Positions 1 through 7,355 of a stretch of 9,477 nt of DNA are shown piece by piece (the first letter of the stretch is position 1; the number at the start of each line of letters is the position of its first letter). Source of the DNA: Prevotella sp. UBA2809 (GTDB lineage Bacteria; Bacteroidota; Bacteroidia; Bacteroidales; Bacteroidaceae). The position numbers were made by a program, and so were the translations under genes. The stretch covers positions 1 to 9,477 of the forward strand of contig DEHD01000041.1 of assembly GCA_002351725.1 (NCBI GenBank). Direction: 5' to 3'. Below the pieces are notes generated by a model. That model did not search any database, was not told the origin of the DNA, and was given only the letters and a program-made list of their open reading frames with translations.

Positions 1-20
1 ATTAATTCCGCCAACGGGTA

Positions 21-28
21 TATCTTTG
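21..28 (+). promoter_or_regulatory. Bacteroidetes-type -7 promoter element for the PUL operon
   Basis: The octamer TATCTTTG matches the TAnnTTTG -7 consensus of the Bacteroidetes housekeeping sigma factor exactly. The partner -33 element (TTTG-like) would sit about 19-20 bp further left, so it falls at or beyond the left edge and cannot be checked. Transcription would begin near 33-37, giving a leader of about 75 nt that is very AT-rich and lacks a clear Shine-Dalgarno sequence, as is usual in this phylum. No other intergenic gap in the locus has an equally good match, so this is probably the main promoter for all five downstream genes. Confidence 0.65.
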
Positions 29-109
29 CACCGATAAAACTGTAAATTCAAGCTTCATAAAGGCTTAAAACGATATAACAATAACAAATTAACTCTAATT
101 AAAAATGTA

Positions 110-3100
110 ATGATGAAGCAGGTAAACATTCAATTTCCGCTTAGGATGCTTGGCCTTATCTTAGGGCTTTTCCTATCGGTCAGTGCCTTTGCTCAGATTG
201 ACGTAAAAGGCCATGTGAAAGATGCTACAGGCGAACCCATTATCGGCGCTACAGTACGCGTAGACGGCACACAAACCGCTACTATCACTGATTTCGACGG
301 TAATTTCGTACTGAAAGCTAATCAGGGTGCAGACATTACCGTTACCTATGTTGGTTATCAAGACACCAAGGTAAAGGCTGCTCCAAATGTAGTCGTAACT
401 CTGCGAGAGGATGCTGCCGTTCTTAACGAAGTAGTAGTTATCGGTTATGGTGCAGTAAAGAAAAGTGACTTGACTGGTTCTGTTACAGCATTGAAACCGG
501 ATTCTAAGAACAAAGGTCTGGTTGTTAATGCTCAGGACATGTTGGCAGGTAAGGTTGCTGGTGTAAACATCACTAGTAATGATGGTGCTCCTGGTAGCGG
601 CGCTAAGATCCGTATTCGTGGTGGTTCTTCACTGAATGCGTCTAACGACCCTCTTATCGTGATTGATGGTCTGGCAATGGATAATGAAGGCGTAAAGGGT
701 CTTTCTAACCCACTGTCTATGATTAATCCACAGGATATCGAGAGCTTCAACGTATTGAAGGATGCATCAGCTACAGCTATTTATGGTAGCCGTGGTTCTA
801 ATGGTGTTATTATCATCACCACCAAGAAGGGACGTAAGAGTATGAAACCTACGGTTTCTTATGCAGGTAGTGCTACTATCAGTATGCGTCAGAAATCTCT
901 TGATGTGTTGTCAGCTGACGATTTCCGTTCTTTAATTAAGAATATGTATGGAACAGAAAGCATTCCTTATAAGGCACTTGGTACAGCTAACACAAACTGG
1001 CAGGATGAGATTTATCGTACAGCTTTCAGCCACGACCATAATTTAACACTGGCTGGTGCTTTGAAGAACCTGCCTTATCGTGTTTCTGTTGGTTATACTG
1101 ATCAGCAGGGTATTATTAAGACATCTGACTTCAAGCGTGTTACAGCTGCTTTGAATCTGAATCCTTCATTCTTCAAAGATCACTTGACCTTGAATCTGAA
1201 TGCAAAGGGTATGTATGCAAAGACCCAGTATGCTGATGGCGCTGCTGTTAGTGCAGCTGTATATTTCGATCCTACTCAGGATCCACACAATTACACTTCT
1301 GAATATCACAAAGAACTGTTGGGTGGAAGTCTTCAGCAGACATTGAATAATCTTGGTGGTTATTTCCAGTGGCCTGTTGTTGCAAACTATGATGGTGATA
1401 CTGCTTGGCCATTTACATTTAATGGCGTAGCAAATATGCCAAACCCATTGGCATTGCTCTATGGACGTGATGAGTATGCTAAGAGCCGTTCGTTTGTAGG
1501 AAGTGCCGATGTAGATTATAAGATTCATGGTTTTGAGGATTTGCGCTTGCATATGACTATGGGTGCTGATATTTCAGAAGGAACTCAATACACCAACAAC
1601 CAGCCTTGGTATACTGGTTCTATTTACTATGGAAGTTGGGGTGATGAGAAGATCTTGAAGCGTAATCTTCAGTTCTCTGCTTATGCACAGTATTACAAGG
1701 ACTTCGCCAAAATTCACCATATTGACGCGATGGCCGGTTATGAGTGGCAGCACTTCTGGAGAGATCAGAAGAATGATTATGTAGGTTATTATCCTTCTAC
1801 CAATCCTAATGCTGGTAAGGAGCGTCCACATACCCCATATCATTTCCGTACTGATAGTTATTTGGTATCATTCTTCGGACGTGCTAACTACACTTTGCTC
1901 GACCGCTATTATCTCACTGCAACAGTACGCCGTGATGGTTCAAGCCGCTTCAAAGAGCACTGGGCAACATTCCCTTCTTTTGCTTTCGCTTGGAAAGTTA
2001 ACGAGGAAGGTTTTATGAAGGATGTTAAGGTCCTTTCTGATTTGAAACTTCGTCTTGGCTGGGGTAAGACCGGTCAGCAGGCTGGTGCCGTACCTGACTA
2101 TAGCTGGATTGCTACCTATTCTAAGAGTACTGGTACCTCAAGCTATTATCCAATCTCTGGCGACGGTAGCCTCTATCGTCCTGATAACTATACTCCAAAC
2201 CTGAAATGGGAGACAACAACAACAACAAATATCGGTCTTGACTGGGGTGTTATGAACCAGCGACTTTCAGGATCTATCGATTGGTACTATCGTAAGACTA
2301 CCGATCTGTTGAACTATGCTCCTACAAAGGCTCTGTCTGCTTACCGTAACCAGGCTTGGCAGAACATCGGTTCACTTGAGAACAAGGGTATCGAGGCAAG
2401 TATTAGTTGGAAGGCTATTCAGAACAAGGACTGGTATTGGGTTCTCGATTACAATATTACGTATAATAAGAACGAGATTACTGACTTGAGTGGTGTATCT
2501 GTGGATGGTTCTCCAATTCCAAATACTGATGTGAAGATTGGTGTTGACCGTTATCTGGAATATCAGCAGGTTGGTCATCCAATCAACTCATTCCTGGTGT
2601 TCCAGCAGGCTTATGACAGCAATGGTAAGCCCATTGAGAATGTAGTAGTTGACCGTAATGGTGATGGCCAGATCACTCAGGCTGACAAATATTTCTATAA
2701 GAGCCCAGCTGCTCCTGTAACAATGGGTCTTTCAACACGCGTTGAGTATAAGAATTGGGATTTGGGTATGTCATTCCGTGCTAGCTTTGGTAATTACGTA
2801 TATAACAATATCGAACAGGGTATGGCTAATGTTAGTTCAACAGAGGTGTGGAAGAGTTCACTTCTCTATATGAACAATTTTACCTATGAGGCTGTTGGAC
2901 GCAATTGGCAGACATACCAGATTACTTCTCAACTTTCAGATTACTATGTTCATAATGCTTCATTCCTGAAGTGTGACAACATTACACTCGGTTATAGTTT
3001 CTCTGAACTCTTTAACTTTGTTAGTGGACGTGTTTATGCTACAGCGAATAATGTATTTACAATTACTAAGTATAAGGGCTTGGATCCTGAAGTAGGCAAT

Positions 3101-3166
3101 GGTTTCGACAGCAACATGTATCCTCGTCCATTCTCTGTAATCGTTGGTGTGAACTTGAATTTCTAA
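110..3166 (+). CDS. SusC/RagA-like TonB-dependent outer-membrane glycan transporter
   Basis: This is the TonB-energised outer-membrane channel that imports oligosaccharides handed over by its SusD partner. Residues 1-28 form a signal peptide ending AFA, with cleavage before Q29. Residues 31-100 are a carboxypeptidase-D-regulatory-like beta-sandwich typical of SusC proteins (VKDATGEPIIGATV, VGYQD). The TonB box follows at about 105-114 (LNEVVVIGYG). The plug covers roughly 115-245 and shows the family motifs KIRIRGGSSLN, PLIVIDG and DASATAIYGSRGSNGVIIITT. The rest, to a terminal phenylalanine (GVNLNF), is the beta-barrel. An EF-hand-like loop lies at residues 848-859 (DRNGDGQITQAD), a feature seen in many SusC barrels. 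The 1018-residue length is normal. The start could be either of two adjacent ATGs (110 or 113). It is the first gene of the operon and susD follows after 29 nt. The substrate is inferred from GH53 downstream, not from this sequence. Confidence 0.96.
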   Translation: MMKQVNIQFPLRMLGLILGLFLSVSAFAQIDVKGHVKDATGEPIIGATVRVDGTQTATITDFDGNFVLKANQGADITVTYVGYQDTKVKAAPNVVVTLREDAAVLNEVVVIGYGAVKKSDLTGSVTALKPDSKNKGLVVNAQDMLAGKVAGVNITSNDGAPGSGAKIRIRGGSSLNASNDPLIVIDGLAMDNEGVKGLSNPLSMINPQDIESFNVLKDASATAIYGSRGSNGVIIITTKKGRKSMKPTVSYAGSATISMRQKSLDVLSADDFRSLIKNMYGTESIPYKALGTANTNWQDEIYRTAFSHDHNLTLAGALKNLPYRVSVGYTDQQGIIKTSDFKRVTAALNLNPSFFKDHLTLNLNAKGMYAKTQYADGAAVSAAVYFDPTQDPHNYTSEYHKELLGGSLQQTLNNLGGYFQWPVVANYDGDTAWPFTFNGVANMPNPLALLYGRDEYAKSRSFVGSADVDYKIHGFEDLRLHMTMGADISEGTQYTNNQPWYTGSIYYGSWGDEKILKRNLQFSAYAQYYKDFAKIHHIDAMAGYEWQHFWRDQKNDYVGYYPSTNPNAGKERPHTPYHFRTDSYLVSFFGRANYTLLDRYYLTATVRRDGSSRFKEHWATFPSFAFAWKVNEEGFMKDVKVLSDLKLRLGWGKTGQQAGAVPDYSWIATYSKSTGTSSYYPISGDGSLYRPDNYTPNLKWETTTTTNIGLDWGVMNQRLSGSIDWYYRKTTDLLNYAPTKALSAYRNQAWQNIGSLENKGIEASISWKAIQNKDWYWVLDYNITYNKNEITDLSGVSVDGSPIPNTDVKIGVDRYLEYQQVGHPINSFLVFQQAYDSNGKPIENVVVDRNGDGQITQADKYFYKSPAAPVTMGLSTRVEYKNWDLGMSFRASFGNYVYNNIEQGMANVSSTEVWKSSLLYMNNFTYEAVGRNWQTYQITSQLSDYYVHNASFLKCDNITLGYSFSELFNFVSGRVYATANNVFTITKYKGLDPEVGNGFDSNMYPRPFSVIVGVNLNF

Positions 3167-3195
3167 GTCAACAATCTCATAAAGAATAATAAGTC

Positions 3196-4803
3196 ATGAA
3201 AAAATTATATAAGAATTTGATTCCTGCAGCAGCCTTCCTGCTGACATTCGGAATGACATCTTGTACAGGTGACTTGGATGTAGAACCATTGGATCCTAAT
3301 ATGTCAACTGAATTGAGTCCAGAAGGTCTATTTAACAAATGCTATGCAAATATAGCAATGGCAGGTAATGGCGGCGCCAATGGTGATTGCGACATCGATG
3401 GTATTGATGGAGGAACATCAGGTTATGTCCGTCAGATGTGGAATGCAAATGAACTTCCTACCGACGAGGCTATCTGCGGATGGGGTGACGATGGTATTGA
3501 GCAGTCATGTTTTAATACTTATGATGAATCTCACCCAATGCTTAATGGCTATTTTGCTCGTTTAACTACCGGTATTACTTATTGTAACCAGTATCTCGCT
3601 GTTGCCCAAGATTATAATGCAACGATGACTGCTGAAATTCGCTTTATCCGTGCACTTAACTATTATCTGCTTATGGATGCCTTTGGACGTGTTCCTTTTG
3701 CAGAGACATTAGGTGATCCGGTTATTTATAGCCGTAAGGAAATATATGATTGGTTGGAGAATGAACTCCTTACTAATGTTGAGCCTTATCTGTCTGAGGC
3801 TAAGCCAAAGAAATCTTCTGAGACAGGTTATGGACGAGTTGATAAAGCTGCCGCTTGGATTCTGCTTTCTCGCCTTTATCTGAATGCAGAGGTTTATACA
3901 GGAACAGCACAGTGGGCTAAGGCTGCTGAGTATGCTAAGAAAGTTATGGACTCTGCATACAAACTGAATACCACTAGTGTTAATGGTTGGAGTGCTTATC
4001 AGATGCTCTTCATGGGTGATAATGGTGAGACAGATGCTGCAAATGAGGCAATCTTCCCCATTCTGCAGGATGGTCTGACAACAACTTCTTGGGGTACTTC
4101 TCTGTTCCTTTGCGCAGGAAGCTTTGATAGCGATATGCACGCAAATCCAAATGATCCTGATGCAACCAATGGACTTTCAGGTCAGGTTTGGGGTGGTAAT
4201 CGTACCCGTCCAACTCTGATTCAGAAGTTCTTCCCAAATCTGGATGCTCCTCAGGTTGCATCGTATGATATGCCTGTTGCTGCTGGCGACGACCGTGCTA
4301 TCTTTGATGGTGTTGGTAGAGAACTCAATAATAATGATCGTGCTAACTTTAAAGATGGTTATGCTGTAGCAAAATTCGTCAACTTCAAAACAGATGGTTC
4401 AAGCGGCCACGATGCAGTATTTATGGATGCAGACTTCTTCTTCTTCCGTAAAGCAGAGGCTTATCTTACATATGCTGAAGCTCAGGCCCGCTTGAATGGT
4501 GGTGCTACAAATGCTGAGGCTGCTGATGCCATCAACGCTCTGCGCACTCGTGCACATGCAGATACTAAGGCCAACTATTCGCTCGATGAGATTTGCGATG
4601 AATGGTCTCGTGAGTTCTATTTTGAGGGTCGCCGTCGTGTGGATCTCATTCGCTTTGGAAAGTTCGGCGGTAACACCGATTATGTATGGCAATGGAAGGG
4701 CGGTAGTTTTAACGGTCGAAACTTCGACGCTAATAAGAATATTTATGCTATCCCTGCTTCTCAGTTGTCTACTTATGGCAATGAACAGAATCCAGGCTAT
4801 TAA
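3196..4803 (+). CDS. SusD/RagB-like surface glycan-binding lipoprotein
   Basis: This is the lid partner of the SusC transporter, binding glycan outside the cell and closing over the barrel. Residues 1-22 are a lipoprotein signal ending MTS before the lipidated C23. The following TGDLD is acidic, as expected for surface-exported Bacteroidetes lipoproteins. SusD family signatures are clear: residues 146-168 (AEIRFIRALNYYLL, DAFGRVPF), TPR-like helices through about 245, YAEAQARLNGG at 426-436, EFYFEGRRRVDLIRFGKF at 473-490, and a C-terminus ending NIYAIPASQL then QNPGY. The N-terminal Gly/Asp-rich stretch with GYVRQMWNANELPTDEA (residues 76-92) is familiar from one SusD subgroup. The 535-residue length is typical. 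It sits 29 nt after susC and 17 nt before the SusE-like gene, so it is surely co-transcribed. The actual ligand cannot be read from the sequence; galactan is inferred from context. Confidence 0.95.
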   Translation: MKKLYKNLIPAAAFLLTFGMTSCTGDLDVEPLDPNMSTELSPEGLFNKCYANIAMAGNGGANGDCDIDGIDGGTSGYVRQMWNANELPTDEAICGWGDDGIEQSCFNTYDESHPMLNGYFARLTTGITYCNQYLAVAQDYNATMTAEIRFIRALNYYLLMDAFGRVPFAETLGDPVIYSRKEIYDWLENELLTNVEPYLSEAKPKKSSETGYGRVDKAAAWILLSRLYLNAEVYTGTAQWAKAAEYAKKVMDSAYKLNTTSVNGWSAYQMLFMGDNGETDAANEAIFPILQDGLTTTSWGTSLFLCAGSFDSDMHANPNDPDATNGLSGQVWGGNRTRPTLIQKFFPNLDAPQVASYDMPVAAGDDRAIFDGVGRELNNNDRANFKDGYAVAKFVNFKTDGSSGHDAVFMDADFFFFRKAEAYLTYAEAQARLNGGATNAEAADAINALRTRAHADTKANYSLDEICDEWSREFYFEGRRRVDLIRFGKFGGNTDYVWQWKGGSFNGRNFDANKNIYAIPASQLSTYGNEQNPGY

Positions 4804-4820
4804 TTAACGATTAAAGACTA

Positions 4821-5900
4821 ATGAAGATGAAAAATATAATTAAGTCAACACTGCTGCTCATGTGCAGCGTGGGGTTGTTCGCAGCTTGTGCCGACGACAA
4901 TGACTCTAATCCAACGATTAGTCAGCCCTCGACATTTGTGCTGAACACACCGGGCTATGCTAGCATGCCCGTTAACTTGGAGACATCTACAGAGCTGCCG
5001 TTTACATGGTCTTCGCCCGACTACGGTTTCCCCGTTCAGGCTGAGTTCGTTCTGCAGGCATCTATTGATGGAAACTTTACTGTTTCGGTAGAAGAGGCTG
5101 AGGAATATGGCACTATACCTGACTATTACGAGGTAAATTCTACTTTTACAGGTGGTACAGGTGCTATTCCTGCTGCAAAGCTTGCTGCTGCCGTAAATAT
5201 GATGGGCAATTGGGCCGAGGGCGAAAAGCCTGAAACCGTTAAGCTCTATGTACGTGCCCTGGCTTCAACCAAAGGAACAAATATAGTTACATCAAATGTT
5301 GTAGAGATTCTGGTAGTTCCTGCCAGCGAGATAGCTCCAGCATGGCCAGAGTTTATCTATGAGATTGGTAACGAAAGTGGTTGGGGAACAGCACACGCAC
5401 TCCGCAGCCCTGCACAGGATGGTATCTACGTTGGTTTCTATTATCTCGATGGTGAGTTTAAGTTCAAACCAAACGAGAATGATTGGAATGGCGACTGGGA
5501 GTATGACGGAGAAGGCGATACAACCACAGGTAAGATTGCTGATAATGGTGGTAGTAACATGCCTGGTGTTGATCCTGGATTCTATCAGATCAAGGTTGAC
5601 CTCAACGAGATGACCTATAACGTTATGCCTATCACTAACATCAGTATCATCGGCGGCTTCAATGATTGGGGCGGTGATGTAGAGATGACTTACAATGTTG
5701 ATGGTGGCTACTGGGAGTGCACAACAAACGAGGTAACAGGCGAATACAAGTTCCGCGCTAACCACGACTGGGGTATCAACTGGGGTGGAACCGAGGACAA
5801 CCTGACACAGGATGGTGCAAACCTGAATAGCGATGGTGGTACTCATACCTATAAGCTCTATATCTCTTATGAGGGTAACCATAAGGTAGTTATTGAGTAA
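4821..5900 (+). CDS. SusE-like outer-membrane glycan-binding lipoprotein
   Basis: This is predicted to be a surface lipoprotein that binds polysaccharide and assists the SusCD pair. The signal peptide ends LFAA before C23. The next residues, ADDND, match the acidic lipoprotein export signal for surface display. Residues about 32-167 look like the SusE N-terminal domain (FVLNTP, ELPFTWSSPDYG, AEFVLQASIDGNF), a fibronectin-III-like fold. Two C-terminal beta-sandwich modules follow: about 178-268 (FIYEIGNESGWG, YYLDGEFKFKP) and about 272-359 (ISIIGGFNDWGG, YKFRANHDWGINWGG). The second resembles the FNxW carbohydrate-binding modules of SusE/SusF. At 359 residues it is a usual length. M3 at 4827 is an alternative start. 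The gene lies 17 nt after susD and 19 nt before the SusF-like gene, whose C-terminal half is a close paralogue of these two modules. No enzymatic residues are expected. Confidence 0.88.
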   Translation: MKMKNIIKSTLLLMCSVGLFAACADDNDSNPTISQPSTFVLNTPGYASMPVNLETSTELPFTWSSPDYGFPVQAEFVLQASIDGNFTVSVEEAEEYGTIPDYYEVNSTFTGGTGAIPAAKLAAAVNMMGNWAEGEKPETVKLYVRALASTKGTNIVTSNVVEILVVPASEIAPAWPEFIYEIGNESGWGTAHALRSPAQDGIYVGFYYLDGEFKFKPNENDWNGDWEYDGEGDTTTGKIADNGGSNMPGVDPGFYQIKVDLNEMTYNVMPITNISIIGGFNDWGGDVEMTYNVDGGYWECTTNEVTGEYKFRANHDWGINWGGTEDNLTQDGANLNSDGGTHTYKLYISYEGNHKVVIE

Positions 5901-5919
5901 TCTAAAATAGTATACGAAT

Positions 5920-7293
5920 ATGAAAAAGATATTTTCACTTATAGGTATTGCTTTGCTGATGGCAAGCTGTACTGAAGATTATAAAGATTGGGCAAAACCA
6001 TTCAGCAATGATCCTGAAGAGGCGTTCAACGTTGGCTTTACTGCTTCACCAGCCAGCCCTATCGACTTTGCTACTGTTGAGGCCGACAAGGTTCTGCTGT
6101 TCAACTCTACTATTGATGCCCCCGAGGGTGCTACAGCCCAATATACGGCATATATTACTGACGAGAGTGGCGAGAATAAGTCTGAGGCATTGACTGTTTC
6201 CGATGAGGGATATGTTGATGTTGATGAACTTGAGAGTGCTGTTTATGCACTTTGGGGTCGTCGCCCTGTAGCGCGTATCATTCCTTTGGTTGTTGGTGCT
6301 AATATCAGTGTTAACGGAACAGCGTTTGCAAAGGAGTCAATAACAACTCTTACTGCTACTCCAGATGCACCTGAGATTGAGGAGGCATATTATATCACAG
6401 GAACTCCAAATGGATGGAATAATAGTGATACATCACTTGAGCTTACTAATGGTGGTGGCGATGTTTACGAGAATCCAGTATTCACTGTTCTCATCCCAGC
6501 TACAGGAAGTGATATCGAGTTCAAGGTTACTCCAAAGTCAGGTCTTGGTGGTGACTGGAGCAAGTGTCTCACAGCATCTGATACAGAGGGTAAGTTTGCT
6601 ACAAACAATGCCGGCGGTAATTTGGTTGTTCCTAATGTAGAAGGTGCAAAGTTCTATCGTGTACAGTTCAATATGCTTGATCAGACCTGGACACATGAGG
6701 CTCTGAATTACGGTGAGTACTTCTACGAGATTGGTAACGAGAGTGGTTGGGGAACATCTCATGCTCTCTATGGCGGAAAAGGCGATGGTAAGTACCTAGG
6801 CTACTACTATCTTGATGGTGAGTTTAAGTTTAAGCCTAATGCCGACAACTGGGATGACGACCTGGAGTATGTAAGTGGTACAGAACTGGGTGGAACACTG
6901 CAGTCTACTGGTGGTCCTAACTGTCCAGATCCAAGTGCAGGATTCTATCAGATTAACCTTGATGCAGGCGTGTTGACATACAGTCTGACTAAGGTTGAAG
7001 TTATCAGTATCATTGGCGACTTCAATGGTTGGGGTGCTGATGTTGATATGACTTACAACAAGGAGACTGGTTGTTGGGAAGGTACTGCCGAAGTTAATAC
7101 TAATGGTTTCAAGTTCCGTATGAATCACGACTGGGCAATCAGTTGGGGTGGAGCAAACGGCGATGGTAAGCTTTATTCTAACCTTACGCAGTACGATGGC
7201 GCCAATATCATTGTTGATGAGGCTGGTACATATAAGTTCCAGTTGTATCTCAGCTACGAGGGCGCAAATAAGGTAGTTATTACTAAGCAGTAA
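5920..7293 (+). CDS. SusF-like outer-membrane glycan-binding lipoprotein with three modules
   Basis: This is a second surface lipoprotein, predicted to bind the same glycan as its neighbour. The signal peptide ends LLMAS before C17, followed by the acidic TEDYKD. Residues about 18-145 form an N-terminal domain unlike that of the SusE-like protein; it may correspond to the DUF5115 type found on SusF-like proteins, which I cannot confirm. Three beta-sandwich modules follow: about 155-258 (YYITGTPNGWNNSD), about 266-357 (YFYEIGNESGWG, YYLDGEFKFKP) and about 360-455 (VISIIGDFNGWGAD, FKFRMNHDWAISWGG). The last two match the two modules of the preceding protein in order, by eye at around half of positions. 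The extra module fits the SusF pattern of one more binding domain than SusE. A strong hairpin follows the stop codon, separating this gene from GH53. Confidence 0.87.
   Translation: MKKIFSLIGIALLMASCTEDYKDWAKPFSNDPEEAFNVGFTASPASPIDFATVEADKVLLFNSTIDAPEGATAQYTAYITDESGENKSEALTVSDEGYVDVDELESAVYALWGRRPVARIIPLVVGANISVNGTAFAKESITTLTATPDAPEIEEAYYITGTPNGWNNSDTSLELTNGGGDVYENPVFTVLIPATGSDIEFKVTPKSGLGGDWSKCLTASDTEGKFATNNAGGNLVVPNVEGAKFYRVQFNMLDQTWTHEALNYGEYFYEIGNESGWGTSHALYGGKGDGKYLGYYYLDGEFKFKPNADNWDDDLEYVSGTELGGTLQSTGGPNCPDPSAGFYQINLDAGVLTYSLTKVEVISIIGDFNGWGADVDMTYNKETGCWEGTAEVNTNGFKFRMNHDWAISWGGANGDGKLYSNLTQYDGANIIVDEAGTYKFQLYLSYEGANKVVITKQ
6718..7287 (+). repeat. Duplicated two-module coding segment, second copy (first copy 5347-5898)
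   Basis: The segment encoding the last two modules of the SusF-like protein is a diverged copy of the segment encoding both C-terminal modules of the SusE-like protein. Similarity is visible at nucleotide level. GAGATTGGTAACGA then AGTGGTTGGGGAACA occurs near 5361 and 6727 with one differing base, GATGGTGAGTTTAAGTT occurs near 5448 and 6815, and GGATTCTATCAGAT occurs near 5578 and 6940. The regions before the copies are unrelated between the two genes. This indicates tandem duplication of the modules, or gene conversion between them. Confidence 0.75.
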
Positions 7294-7315
7294 TTTTATA
7301 TCGATATTTACTCTG

Positions 7316-7341
7316 GCGAGCCGTTATATATAGCGGCTCGC
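7316..7341 (+). terminator. Intercistronic GC-rich hairpin between the SusF-like gene and GH53
   Basis: GCGAGCCG at 7316-7323 pairs perfectly with CGGCTCGC at 7334-7341, and the stem can extend inward by T-G, T-A and A-T pairs to a TATA tetraloop. The tail after the stem is TTGTTTATAA, only moderately T-rich. It could be a partial terminator lowering GH53 transcription, or a stem-loop that stabilises the 3' end of the upstream susCDEF message. No good TAnnTTTG promoter lies between it and the GH53 start, which favours read-through or processing over complete termination. Confidence 0.6.
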
Positions 7342-7355
7342 TTGTTTATAAACCT

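Noticed and set aside
51..77. Short AAGC/GCTT inverted repeat in the susC leader as a riboswitch
   Set aside because: Only four pairs are possible and no conserved riboswitch core is visible in a leader of about 75 nt.
2213..2227. (ACA)5 microsatellite in susC as a phase-variation tract
   Set aside because: It is an in-frame trinucleotide run encoding threonines within the conserved WETT segment of SusC barrels, so length changes would not shift the frame.
2651..2686. EF-hand or dockerin domain as a separate function in the SusC-like protein
   Set aside because: The single DxNxDGxIxxxD loop is a recurring feature of SusC barrels and is not paired as in a true dockerin.
5292..5882. 196-codon open frame on the - strand inside the SusE-like gene
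   Set aside because: It lies wholly antisense to a well-supported lipoprotein gene. Its protein is Thr/Val/Ile-rich as expected from reverse reading of Asp/Asn/Tyr-rich modules, and the same shadow recurs opposite the paralogous modules at 6796-7128.
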